From: Verrucomicrobiaceae bacterium
Lineage (GTDB): Bacteria; Verrucomicrobiota; Verrucomicrobiia; Verrucomicrobiales; Akkermansiaceae
DNA: 44,691 nt
Direction: 5' to 3'
NCBI GenBank assembly: GCA_027487355.1
Contig: JAIYDT010000002.1
Span: 1 to 44,691, forward strand
A program made the position numbers and the translations under genes. The notes beneath the pieces were generated by a model that had not been told where the DNA came from, did no database searches, and was given only the letters and a program-made list of their open reading frames with translations. Numbering within the stretch: position 1 is the first letter of the stretch; every line of letters starts with the position of its first letter. Below, one piece after another: positions 1 through 7,956 of the stretch.

Positions 1-11
1 GCAGAGGCAAT

Positions 12-120
12 ATGGAGCGGCGGAATCCATCCGCCGTGTCCATGGAATGCCAATGCGTGGTGCCAAGACGCATTTCATTGGCGGGTCATGGGCTTCAGCG
101 GACGGAGTCCGCTGCTCCAT
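12..120. repeat. Nested inverted repeats in intergenic DNA
   Basis: ATGGAGCGGCGGA at the left is matched by TCCGCTGCTCCAT at 108-120 as an inverted repeat with one mismatch. Inside it is a tighter hairpin: GCCAATGCGT at 49-58 pairs with ACGCATT (68-74) and ATTGGC (77-82). The word GTGCCAAG recurs at about 60 and 141. No open reading frame here looks real. It resembles a palindromic intergenic repeat unit; genome copy number is unknown from this window. Confidence 0.55.
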
Positions 121-194
121 AGGAAAAACTCCAGGATTGGGTGCCAAGGCGCTCCTCATCAGCCGGACATGCCATCGGGCCCCTCCCTTTGGAC

Positions 195-632
195 TCATTC
201 CGTCTGTGCTTCTGAATCCAGATTCCTCCGACATTGCCACTCCCTGAACTCGACTTCGATCCGTTCATCCACCAGATACTGACGATCCGGATTGTCCGCG
301 ATGAAGGCCGAAAACTGAGGATGACCACGAACCTCCTCGGCTGTCCTGACCGGATATCCAAGGTCGGCCGCACTCTCCGCCGACCTGAATCCTTGAAGCA
401 CTTCATTGATGGCCACTCCATCAATCTCGACGATCTCGATCTCGCTCGATGGGCACCAGGCCACTTCACCCGTCTTCGTGGCGACAGCAACCATCCCGAG
501 TCGCCCGCTCTGGTAGCTGGGAATCAGATCTCCGAGAATACGGCCCGGTCTAGCGGATTCAAACGCGCCGTAGCCCGTCCCAACGACGATGACGTGAATG
601 CCGGATGACTTCAGTTTTGCGACGATTGCCAT
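195..632 (-). CDS. Hypothetical protein, 145 aa
   Basis: I do not recognise a family. The 145-residue product is soluble-looking, mildly acidic and without a signal peptide or membrane segment. Its N-terminal half is rich in short beta-like stretches (HVIVVGTGYGAF, GMVAVATKTGEVAW) and the C-terminal half looks helical. It is the longest sensible frame here. It lies 77 nt downstream of two membrane-protein genes on the same strand and may be the last gene of that unit. An immunity-like or regulatory role is possible but unsupported. Confidence 0.5.
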   Translation of the reverse strand: MAIVAKLKSSGIHVIVVGTGYGAFESARPGRILGDLIPSYQSGRLGMVAVATKTGEVAWCPSSEIEIVEIDGVAINEVLQGFRSAESAADLGYPVRTAEEVRGHPQFSAFIADNPDRQYLVDERIEVEFREWQCRRNLDSEAQTE

Positions 633-709
633 GGAGTTTATCTGGGGATGAGAGCTGGCGAACCGCCACGTGGACTGCCACGCCGGAACGGTTTGAAGGT
701 GGCCGCCGG

Positions 710-1270
710 TCAGTTCTTCAAGAGGTCTGCAGCAGGTTGCCCGGGCACGTCTTGAGCTGCTTTTGGCTTACTGGGTGAGATCACGAACAGATAGGCAACC
801 AACAAAAGAAAGAGAAACGCAACTGCCATTCCCGTCAACTTGGCGCGCCATTGATCACGCCAGATTTGAATGAGGAGTGCCAAGGTCGCCAAGCCATAGG
901 CAGCCGAACAGCTAACGACTCCGAAGACCACCGTTCCGAGTGCGTCACTGAGCCGTGCCATGCCATCCTTCGTGCCTGCGAATTGAGTCCATGCCCAGAA
1001 GGCTCCAGTCACGAACGGACCGATCAGCACGGACATCCAGAGAAGCACGGAAACCAAGGTCATCCAGCCACCCCCTTTCGGGTAGGACCTCTTCCAAACC
1101 CTTCGTCTTAAAACCACCAGCCATGGCAGGAGGCTGACGATCACCACTCCAAGGCCGACACCGAACAGCGCCGACTCGGAACGCCCGGTCTTGAGACAGG
1201 CAAGACCCAGGAGCCCAAAGAACAAGCTCGAACCCAACACGGTCCGATGTGGCCATGTTGGGTCATGCAT
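710..1270 (-). CDS. Hypothetical multi-pass membrane protein
   Basis: The ORF track runs up to 1666, but only the last 186 residues read as protein; the upstream part is a shadow of the next gene. I start at the ATG at 1270 (MHDPTWPHR). Four hydrophobic segments are visible: around residues 13-27 and 35-53 before a basic stretch (VLRRRVWKR), then 70-95 and 110-135, plus a strong last helix (FLFLLLVAYLFVI) near 150-165 followed by a short hydrophilic tail. No catalytic motif is seen. It sits 47 nt downstream of another small membrane-protein gene on the same strand, so the two are probably co-transcribed. Confidence 0.55.
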   Translation of the reverse strand: MHDPTWPHRTVLGSSLFFGLLGLACLKTGRSESALFGVGLGVVIVSLLPWLVVLRRRVWKRSYPKGGGWMTLVSVLLWMSVLIGPFVTGAFWAWTQFAGTKDGMARLSDALGTVVFGVVSCSAAYGLATLALLIQIWRDQWRAKLTGMAVAFLFLLLVAYLFVISPSKPKAAQDVPGQPAADLLKN

Positions 1271-1317
1271 TCGATTCGTGACAGTTTGATGCCCTACCGG
1301 TGCCTTCTCGCTCGAAC

Positions 1318-1749
1318 TCAACCCGATTGTTGGTTCTTCACGCGCTTCATTGCCATGGCGCGAACCACATCGAGCAGGATGAACGGCACGATTGCGAGAA
1401 CGAACGGAGCAAGGATGTTCGCCCACAGGGGAGGCAGCCAGTTGTCTGCCGCCCAACCCGCCCCCACACACACGAAGCCGATCCAGATCGTGTAGAAAAA
1501 TGCAAAGGCATAGGTCCGCAAGACTTGAGCCCAGTTGATCGGCAGCTTTTCGAGGACGACATAGGATGCCGAATGTCCGAAGAATGTCAGTTTGTCGGAT
1601 TTGGTGTTTCGAATGACCCTGTAGGACGAGAGAGGGATGAGAGGAATGAAAATCACGGCAAACCATTTGGTCGTAACCGTGCTTCCGTCCCTTCTCGGAG
1701 ATCCAGCCCCGTAAAAGCGAGTGCCGATTCCATTGATTGATGCGGCCAT
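1318..1749 (-). CDS. Hypothetical membrane protein with FYG-PRRDGS N-terminal motif
   Basis: Starting at the internal ATG at 1749 gives 143 residues beginning MAASINGIGTRFYGAG; the longer track start at 1809 adds a basic, low-quality stretch. The N-terminal FYGAGSPRRDGSTVTTKWF followed by IFIPLIPLSSYRV resembles small uncharacterised membrane proteins that begin with a FYG..D..DGSY.TT.W pattern. Three further hydrophobic segments follow (residues about 62-85, 90-108 and 108-128), then a basic tail. Function unknown. It is the first gene of the leftward group that opens the window. Confidence 0.6.
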   Translation of the reverse strand: MAASINGIGTRFYGAGSPRRDGSTVTTKWFAVIFIPLIPLSSYRVIRNTKSDKLTFFGHSASYVVLEKLPINWAQVLRTYAFAFFYTIWIGFVCVGAGWAADNWLPPLWANILAPFVLAIVPFILLDVVRAMAMKRVKNQQSG

Positions 1750-1853
1750 GGGTGGTTTCTTGACCCAGAGTCTAGACACTGCAAAGCGGCACGGGAAGCC
1801 CGGATTCAAATTGGGACGTTGCTCGAAGCGAGTGGCCAGGGAGCAGGAATCCC

Positions 1854-1956
1854 CGTGGCTGGATGCGTCCCGCTCCAGTCCGTCTCCGGCGCATCCTGCT
1901 CCGCGTCTTCCTCGCAGAGAGTGGCCAGTGATCAGGAGCCAGTGGCCAGGAAGAGG
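1854..1956. repeat. 103-bp direct repeat, copy 1
   Basis: Begins CGTGGCTGGATGCGTCCCGC and ends GTGGCCAGGAAGAGG. It aligns without gaps to 2095-2197 at a constant 241-bp offset with a handful of substitutions. It contains internal echoes of the word AGTGGCCAG. Confidence 0.85.
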
Positions 1957-2094
1957 CGGAGGATCGAGGATCAGGAACCTCTCCCATTCAAAAATCCGAA
2001 ATCCTCAATCGTCAATCCATCCCGAGAGACTCCGCCCATTGCATTGACGATTGATGACTGACGATTGTCGATTTTTGAATGAAACACCGAATTG

Positions 2095-2197
2095 CGTGGC
2101 TGGATGCGTCCCGCTCCAGTCCGTCCCCGGCGCGTCCCGCTCCGGGTCTTCCTCGAAGAGAGTGGTCAGTGATCAGGAGCAAGTGGCCAGGAAGAGG
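2095..2197. repeat. 103-bp direct repeat, copy 2
   Basis: Second ungapped copy of 1854-1956. The two copies flank the inverted repeat at 1986-2080, giving a repeat-hairpin-repeat arrangement. No coding function is apparent. Confidence 0.85.
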
Positions 2198-2280
2198 AGT
2201 TAGAGCAAAGAGCTGAGGCCTCTTCTGTTTCGAATTTCGGATTTCGAGTTTCGAATTTCTCCCCACCTTTCGGTCCAGGT

Positions 2281-2323
2281 TCAGAACATAGGTAACGGGT
2301 CAGGTTCAATACATGGGTAACAC
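2281..2323. repeat. Left end of IS: two tandem terminal repeat units
   Basis: Outer unit TCAGAACATAGGTAAC (2281-2296) and inner unit TCAATACATGGGTAACAC (2306-2323), start-to-start spacing 25 bp. Both are inverted relative to the units at 3556-3599, with one or a few mismatches. Confidence 0.85.
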
Positions 2324-2359
2324 TCTGGCAGAGTGGGCGCGACGAAAGGAGCGCCCGCC

Positions 2360-3541
2360 ATGCCATGGAAAGAGACCCGAAAAATGGACCAAAGAACCGA
2401 ATTCGCATTGAGATCGATGAAGACGACAAACTTCCGGGAATTGTGCCAGGAGTATGGGATCAGCGCCAAAACCGGCTACAAGTGGAAGCAGCGCTTCTTG
2501 GAACGCGGCTTGGGAGGCATGGAGGAGGAGAGCCGGAGGCCGCGTGGTCATCCATCGGAGCTTTCCGAGGAGGTAGTGTGTGAGATTGTCCGGCTCAAGA
2601 CGGCGCATCAGCACTGGGGGCCGCGCAAGATCCGTGACTTGTACGGACGGAAACACTGCGGGGAGATCCCCAGCGAGAGCAGCTTCAAGCGGGTCTTGGA
2701 AAGGGCGGGACTGACCGTGGCGCGCAAGCGTCGGAGTCGGGAAACGGGCGGGCGCCTTGCCTTGGGCCGGAAAGCTCAAGCCGCCAACGAGATCTGGACG
2801 GTGGATTTCAAGGGCTGGTGGAAGGACCGTGAAGGTTTGCGGGTGGAGCCGCTGACAGTGCGCGATGAACACAGCCGGATGCTGTTGGAGATGCGGTTGC
2901 TGGAAGATTCGCGCACCTAAAGCGTGAGGAGTTGCTTTGAACGGCTCTTCGAGCGGCATGGCCTGCCCGGAGCGATCCGCAGCGGCAACGGGCCGCCGTT
3001 TGCCAGCAGCCAGGGCTTGTTAGGGCTGAGCCGGTTGTCGGAGTGGTGGCTGGCGCTGGGGGTTGGCCTGGAAAGGAGCCGCCCCGGATGCCCGCAGGAC
3101 AACGGCGCGCACGAGCGGATGCATCTGGATATCCGCCGCGAGTTGCAAGGCGGCAGGATCGGGCGAGACCAGTCAGCCTTCGATCTGTGGCGCGACGAAT
3201 ACAACCATGAGCGCCCGCACGAAGCCCTGGGAATGAAGCGACCGGCGGAGGTCTATGAGAACTCCACGCGGATCTGGGGTGGGACGCCCGATGACATCGA
3301 CTACGGGGACATGATGACCCGGCGGGTGCATCGAAACGGCTGGATCCACTTCGAGGGGGAAAGAATCGGGCTGTCCGTGGCGCTGGGCGGATGGTCGGTG
3401 GGCCTGAGCCCGCGCCCGGAAGACCTGATTGAAGTGTGGTTCGCCGAGCTGCTCGTTGGCCACCTCGACCCGGAAACCTCGAGCTTCAGCGCGGCCCGGC
3501 CGGGCCGCGCTGAAGCTGGCCAAACCGAAACAAAAGTGTAA
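2360..3541 (+). pseudogene. IS481-like DDE transposase, interrupted by in-frame TAA
   Basis: The start chosen is the ATG at 2360, 8 nt after AAAGGAG. Order of parts: N-terminal helix-turn-helix (FRELCQEYGISAKTGYKWKQ, about residues 24-43), then the rve integrase core. The first catalytic Asp is in WTVDFKGWW. The reading frame meets TAA at 2918-2920 (..DSRT*SVRS..) and continues in the same frame through SCFERLFERHGLPGAIRS to the end, so the break is a single nonsense codon and not a frameshift. The second catalytic Asp, normally DNGPPF in this family, reads GNGPPF (GGC codon). The Glu in NGAHERMH is intact. With triad D-G-E and a stop, the enzyme is dead. The track lists the halves as 2333-2920 and 2924-3541. 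Confidence 0.88.
3482..3517. repeat. 36-nt perfect palindrome inside the transposase 3' end
   Basis: AGCTTCAGCGCGGCCCGG is followed directly by its exact reverse complement, 18-bp arms with no spacer. It encodes SFSAARPGRAEA on the plus strand and the same peptide on the minus strand. It is near the transposase C-terminus, about 40 bp from the inner right repeat, and could form a strong hairpin or cruciform. Confidence 0.93.
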
Positions 3542-3555
3542 CCCTAACCCCAACC

Positions 3556-3599
3556 GGTGTTACCGATGTTCTGAACCAAAAGTGTTACCGATGTTCTGA
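3556..3599. repeat. Right end of IS: two tandem terminal repeat units
   Basis: Inner unit GTTACCGATGTTCTGAACC (3559-3577) and outer unit GTTACCGATGTTCTGA (3584-3599). Read on the minus strand they are spaced 25 bp, the same as at the left end. Confidence 0.85.
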
Positions 3600-3644
3600 C
3601 TGCGCCTTTCTCCCCTCACTTCGAAGTTCAATGTCCGACGTTCG

Positions 3645-4208
3645 ATGTTCATTACCGCTCTCCAATTCCTCTCCGGTCCCCTCATCCTCCGACCCCTGAC
3701 ACCGGAAGACACCCCCGCGCTGCTGGCCTTCTTCGATTCCCATGACGAGGAAACCATTCGCATGCGCTATGGGCACTACCGGAACGAGATGACCGTCGAT
3801 GCCGCGAAACGCCTGACTTCGGTCGATCAATCACGCGACCCCGCCCTTGCCCTCTTCACCACCGGCAGACATCCGGAAATCCGCGCCATCGGTCGCTACT
3901 ATCTGGACGAATCCGGCACCTCAGGCGAGGCCGCCTTCGTGGTTCATGAGAAAGCCCGCCGCAACGGACTTGCCGGGTTTCTGTTAGGCGAACTCGCAGT
4001 CCTCGCCCATGAACGCGGACTGAAGGAACTCTGGGGCACCGTCCTGCCCGACAACCACGGCATGGCCGCGCTTTTCCTAGCCGCGGGTGGCACCGAGACC
4101 ACCTCGCCGATCGACGAGGAAAAGGTCTTCCACCTCCCTCTCGACCGACTCCTGCGCTGGCGGAAGCATTTTCTAACAGCCAAGAAAATCCACCCCGTCG
4201 CGCCATGA
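3645..4208 (+). CDS. GNAT-family N-acetyltransferase, Pat/AcuA-like
   Basis: A 187-residue GNAT domain protein. It opens with LILRPLTPEDTPALLAFFDS, close to the start of the GNAT domain of protein acetyltransferases of the Pat/AcuA kind. The acetyl-CoA-binding part is around AFVVHEKARRNGLAGFLLGELAVLAHERGL (about residues 95-125), with the usual late LPDNHGMAALFLAAG motif. Its stop overlaps the start of the deacetylase gene by 4 nt, so the two are very likely co-translated and may form a reversible lysine-acetylation pair as in Bacillus acuA/acuC; the substrate is unknown. The ATG at 3645 lies in AT-rich word-repeat spacer just past the IS and no ribosome site is evident, so the first residues are uncertain. 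Confidence 0.8.
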   Translation: MFITALQFLSGPLILRPLTPEDTPALLAFFDSHDEETIRMRYGHYRNEMTVDAAKRLTSVDQSRDPALALFTTGRHPEIRAIGRYYLDESGTSGEAAFVVHEKARRNGLAGFLLGELAVLAHERGLKELWGTVLPDNHGMAALFLAAGGTETTSPIDEEKVFHLPLDRLLRWRKHFLTAKKIHPVAP

Positions 4209-5146
4209 GTTCAGACCACATCGGCGTGCACTACGATGCCGCCTACGAACGCCACGACACCGGCCCCGGTCACCCCGAATCCGCCCATCGTTACCAAGTC
4301 CTGCGCGCCGCCCTCGAGACCCTGCCGCCGGAAATCCTCCGCCTAGCCGGGCGCAGGGCCCTTGTCAGGGAAATCCTCCTCGCCCACGATCACGACTACC
4401 ACAATCTGGTCTATCACGACGTCGAGTCCTTTCGCGACACCCTCCGCACCGGCGATACCCACATTTGCATCGAAAGCTACGACGTCGCCCTTGAGGCCAC
4501 CGGCGCCGTGCTGAATACGGTGGATGCAGTACTTTCCGGCGAGGTCATCCGCGCCTTCTGCGCCGTCCGCCCGCCCGGCCACCACGCCACGGCCACCCGA
4601 GGCATGGGCTTCTGCATCTTCAACCACGTCGCTATCGCCGCCCGCTACCTCCAGTCAAAACACGGCGTCCAGCGCATCGCCATCGTCGACTGGGACGTCC
4701 ATCACGGCAATGGCACCCAGGACATCTTCTTCGAGGATCCGGACGTGCTCTACATCTCCACCCACGAGCAGGGCATCTACCCCTACTCCGGCTGCACCAC
4801 CGAGCGCGGCCACGGAAAAGGCGAGGGCACCACCCTCAACATTCCGCTCGTCGGCGGCTCCGATGGCTCTGTCGTCCTGAAGGCCTGGGACGGCCAAATC
4901 ACTCCCGCCCTCGACGCCTTCAAGCCCGAATTTCTCCTCATCTCCTGCGGCTTCGACGCCCGCCGCGACGATCCCGTCGGCGGACTCGAATGGACCGATG
5001 AAACCTTCGCCTCCCTAACAGAACGCGCCGTTGCCGCAGCCGTCAAGCACTGCCGGGGCCGCCTCGTCTCGGTTCTCGAAGGCGGCTACAACCCCGAAGG
5101 CATCGCCGCCGCCGCGCTTGCCCATGTCAGGTCGCTCGTTTCCTGA
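4205..5146 (+). CDS. Histone-deacetylase-family protein (AcuC/Hda1-like)
   Basis: A zinc-dependent deacetylase of the arginase/HDAC fold, 313 residues, the usual length for bacterial members. Visible signatures: RPPGHHA near residue 122 (catalytic His pair), GFCIFNHVAIAA, the metal-binding DWDVHHGNGTQ near 161-171, SCGFDARRDDPVGG (second metal Asp), and LEGGYN near 290. Likely substrates are acetyl-lysine proteins or acetylated polyamines. Translational coupling (ATGA) to the upstream acetyltransferase favours a protein acetylation switch. The stop lies 9 nt from the stop of the convergent TolC-like gene. Confidence 0.93.
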   Translation: MSSDHIGVHYDAAYERHDTGPGHPESAHRYQVLRAALETLPPEILRLAGRRALVREILLAHDHDYHNLVYHDVESFRDTLRTGDTHICIESYDVALEATGAVLNTVDAVLSGEVIRAFCAVRPPGHHATATRGMGFCIFNHVAIAARYLQSKHGVQRIAIVDWDVHHGNGTQDIFFEDPDVLYISTHEQGIYPYSGCTTERGHGKGEGTTLNIPLVGGSDGSVVLKAWDGQITPALDAFKPEFLLISCGFDARRDDPVGGLEWTDETFASLTERAVAAAVKHCRGRLVSVLEGGYNPEGIAAAALAHVRSLVS

Positions 5147-5155
5147 GGACGTCTT

Positions 5156-6670
5156 TCAGCGTTTGACCGGCAAGGCCACCGGAACGGCCGCCGGGGTCGG
5201 AAGCGTGGGCAGGTTCCTGGTCGCGTCCGCCGCGATCGCCGCCCGGTAGTTGGCATAGGCACGGAAGAGTTCGGCCTGGGCATCCACTTCCAGCACCCGC
5301 GCATCGAACGAGGCCTGCTCGCGGATCTGAAGGGCCAGAAGATCGGTGGCTCCCTGTTTCAGCCGCTCATTCTCGGCCTCCTCCAACAGTCCTGCCAACT
5401 CGACGTTCTTTCGAGTCATTTCCAGTGCCTCGTGGGCGGCCACAAGGGCGCTGAAACTGTCGCGCACATCAGCCGTGATCCGATCCCGTGCGAACTGCCG
5501 ATCATTCTCCAGACGCGACAGGGTCGCATCCGCCACTTCCATCCGCCCCTTCGCCTCGTTCCGTTCCAGTGGCACCTTCAGCTCCACCTTGGCTTCGACC
5601 TCGCTGCGCTCCAGATCCTTGGGGCGGCCGTCGCCATAGAACTGGCCGGCTTCGATGCCCACATCCAGATTGGGAAGGAGGTTGTTCTTTGCCAACCGCC
5701 GGTCGATTTCCGTGCGCTTCACCAGTAGGTCGATGCGACGCAGCTCGGGCCGCATGTTCAGCGCCCGCGCCAAATCGGCTGGCACCTGGGCATCGTGAAC
5801 CTTCGGCAATGTGCCGAATGTGGAGGGCACCCGGGCGCGGTCCACCAGCACCGGCATCGCCTTGTCGCGGGTCCGGAGAAACAGTGAAAGCTCGATCGTC
5901 GCCGCCTCGAAGCGCCGCTTTGCCTGCACCACGGCGATTTGACGACTGACCATCAAGCGCTGGTTGTCGATCCGGATGATCGGCGCGCTGGCCCCGTTCT
6001 TGACCTGTTCGGCAATGGCTCCGTCGCGGTCATTGGCGATGCGAAGCAACTCCTCAGTGAGGGAGAGCCTTTGGCCACTGGCAGTCCACTGGTAATAACT
6101 GACCGTGGCCGTACGGATGAAATCCAGATACTGCCTGAGAATGATCGGATCCGCCAACTCCTGATCGATCTGCGCCTGCCAGAGGGCGGCACGCCTGCGG
6201 TCGATCGTGCCATCCCGCAGCAGCGGAATCCTGAATCCCAGAACCCCTTCGCCGTCGACGCTGGTACGATCCTTGTTGTAGTTCGGCAGGAAACCGCTGC
6301 TCAGCCGGTAGCCCCCATAGACGCTGCCGCCCCAGAAGGGCAGCGGCTGCTCGAGGAGGGCATACCCGGTGTTGCCATCATAGTAGCCCGCCAGGTTGAA
6401 GGAGCCGCCGACATTCAGGTTGAGATCGAAGGCACCCGCCGCCTGCCGGACGCGGCCATTCGCGATGTCCTGCTCGATCAGGGCCGCCAGATACGGCGGA
6501 TACTGGCTCTGGACCGAACTCAGCACCTCGGACAAGCTCAGTGACTGGACCTTGGCCACCGGCTTCGGCGCGGCGGACGCCGGGAAAGCTGCCAAGGCCA
6601 CGCAAGCCGCAAGCAACCAGCCCCAGCGACACGCTGGACCAGTTAGGGAAAAGATCGGCAGCCGTTTCAT
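5156..6670 (-). CDS. TolC-family outer membrane efflux protein
   Basis: A 504-residue outer membrane channel subunit with an N-terminal signal peptide (basic MKRLP, a hydrophobic stretch, cleavage near FPASAAP). Two long amphipathic helical regions (about residues 180-260 and 365-480) match the repeated coiled-coil hairpins of the TolC tunnel, separated by beta-barrel segments such as GGSVYGGYRLSSGFLP. It would form the outer membrane exit duct of a tripartite exporter. Its start overlaps the HlyD gene stop by 4 nt, as last gene of the ABC-HlyD-TolC operon. Confidence 0.9.
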   Translation of the reverse strand: MKRLPIFSLTGPACRWGWLLAACVALAAFPASAAPKPVAKVQSLSLSEVLSSVQSQYPPYLAALIEQDIANGRVRQAAGAFDLNLNVGGSFNLAGYYDGNTGYALLEQPLPFWGGSVYGGYRLSSGFLPNYNKDRTSVDGEGVLGFRIPLLRDGTIDRRRAALWQAQIDQELADPIILRQYLDFIRTATVSYYQWTASGQRLSLTEELLRIANDRDGAIAEQVKNGASAPIIRIDNQRLMVSRQIAVVQAKRRFEAATIELSLFLRTRDKAMPVLVDRARVPSTFGTLPKVHDAQVPADLARALNMRPELRRIDLLVKRTEIDRRLAKNNLLPNLDVGIEAGQFYGDGRPKDLERSEVEAKVELKVPLERNEAKGRMEVADATLSRLENDRQFARDRITADVRDSFSALVAAHEALEMTRKNVELAGLLEEAENERLKQGATDLLALQIREQASFDARVLEVDAQAELFRAYANYRAAIAADATRNLPTLPTPAAVPVALPVKR

Positions 6671-7956
6671 TTCTTGGAGGGGTCAAGTTTCGCATCCTCA
6701 TCCGGCTGCATCGGCGGGAAGCCGTTGATCTGTCGCCACAATTCAAACCAAAGCGGAACCTGCTTGAGCATGATCCAGCCATTCGCGCGGGCTCCCTGCC
6801 GCAGCCAATGATCCCGGTCCGGCCATTCCACGGTCACCGGTCCATCGCCACGATCCACCACGTCCGGTGCCGGCCCAACCACCACGCGGAACTTGCCCTT
6901 GCCGTTGTCCGCCGGGTCCACGAACACGACCTCGCCGCCGAAGGTTCCGACCGCCAACTGCGGCCAACCGATCATCTGCACCGCAGGCCAGCCCTCGAAG
7001 GCCAACCGCACCGGACTGCCCGGTGTAGCGACCCCGTTGACCACCTTCCGCGACTGGATCAGCGGCATGTCATTTCCATCGACGAGGATCTCCACAAAGC
7101 GGCTGTCGGTTTCCGGAATGATGACACAGATCGGCGATCCCGGCCGGAGATAGGTCCCATCCGTCACCGGCACCTGGAGCACAATGCCATCGCGTGGAGC
7201 CTCCACGACCTGGCGTTCGTTCTGGCTGATCTGGATTCCGATCATTGCCAGATCACGTTCGGCGGCTGCCACTTCGCCGAGGGCCGTCCCCTTCGAGGCC
7301 TCGGTGGAGGCGATCGACGCGTCGAAGTCATTGCGGGTCCGCTCCAGGTTCGCTTCTGAGGATTTCAACTCCGCCTCGGTAGAATCCCTGGAAAGCGTGG
7401 CCAGCTCCAGGTTGCGCTGCGATTCCAGCTTCTTCTCATGCAGGTCACGGGTCCGCCTGAAGTTCAACTGGGCGGTCTCGGCCGAGATCTTGGCGGCCAC
7501 CACCCGCTGCTCCGCCCCCGCGATCGCCTGGTTCTTTGCGAGCTGCTGCTGCGCCACCTGGGACGCCAGGGACTCCACACGGCCCATTGCGAAATCCCGA
7601 CGACTTGAAATCGCGGTCTGCTGGGCGCGCAGGTTGATCATGAGGTTCGGATCGTTGTCCTGGATCTCGATGATTAGGTCGCCCTTCTTCACACGCTGGC
7701 CTTCCATCACGTTGAGTCGCTTCACCCGTCCTGAAACCTGGGCCTCGACGTTGATCCGGCGGTCCAATGGGTCAAAGGCGATCACCCGTCCGGTTCCCGA
7801 GACGAACTGACGCCAGGGCAGCACCAGCACGGCAATGATCAACCCGATGAAGCCGATCAGCAGCAGGCGGCTGAACAGGCGGGTGAACTTCGCGGAGCCC
7901 GCGAGCCCCATGGCGGGGAGGGTCGGGACGACAGTCGTCGGTTCCTGGGATTTCAT
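6667..7956 (-). CDS. HlyD-family periplasmic adaptor (membrane fusion protein)
   Basis: A 429-residue type I secretion adaptor. One membrane segment near residues 30-47 (LLLIGFIGLIIAVLVLPW) anchors it in the inner membrane. A biotinyl-lipoyl-like half follows (VSGRVKRLNVMEGQRVKKGDLIIEI, about 73-97), then a long coiled-coil hairpin (about 105-245), the second lipoyl half (VVEAPRDGIVLQVPVTDGTYL) and a beta-barrel. It should bridge the ABC protein and the TolC channel. Both ends overlap neighbours by 4 nt. The C-terminal ~100 residues, with a Trp-rich tail (LWFELWRQINGFPP), are longer than in a minimal HlyD. Confidence 0.9.
   Translation of the reverse strand: MKSQEPTTVVPTLPAMGLAGSAKFTRLFSRLLLIGFIGLIIAVLVLPWRQFVSGTGRVIAFDPLDRRINVEAQVSGRVKRLNVMEGQRVKKGDLIIEIQDNDPNLMINLRAQQTAISSRRDFAMGRVESLASQVAQQQLAKNQAIAGAEQRVVAAKISAETAQLNFRRTRDLHEKKLESQRNLELATLSRDSTEAELKSSEANLERTRNDFDASIASTEASKGTALGEVAAAERDLAMIGIQISQNERQVVEAPRDGIVLQVPVTDGTYLRPGSPICVIIPETDSRFVEILVDGNDMPLIQSRKVVNGVATPGSPVRLAFEGWPAVQMIGWPQLAVGTFGGEVVFVDPADNGKGKFRVVVGPAPDVVDRGDGPVTVEWPDRDHWLRQGARANGWIMLKQVPLWFELWRQINGFPPMQPDEDAKLDPSKK

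Larger units (their letters stand above)
1750..2276. other. Gene-free stretch with repeats and an inverted repeat
   Basis: No frame here reads as a protein. It holds two copies of a 103-bp direct repeat (listed separately). Between them is a large imperfect hairpin: ATTCAAAAATC (1986-1996) pairs with GATTTTTGAAT (2070-2080), and CAATCGTCAAT (2006-2016) with ATTGACGATTG (2043-2053). The right end is AT-rich word repeat (TTTCGAATTTCGGATTTCG) against which the insertion sequence has landed. Confidence 0.7.
2277..3600 (+). mobile_element. IS481/IS3-like insertion sequence, degenerate
   Basis: About 1.32 kb bounded by inverted repeats and carrying one rve-type (DDE) transposase reading frame that spans most of it. 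Each end has two repeat units spaced 25 bp apart, mirrored at the other end. The transposase has an in-frame stop and a substituted catalytic residue, so the copy should be unable to move itself. It has inserted in AT-rich word-repeat spacer between the first gene group and the acetyltransferase gene. The exact outer base and a target duplication could not be settled by eye. Confidence 0.85.

Noticed and set aside
710-1666. 318-aa ORF as a full gene
   Set aside because: The first ~132 residues are antisense shadow of the 1318-1749 gene, without membrane or domain character; the protein begins at 1270.
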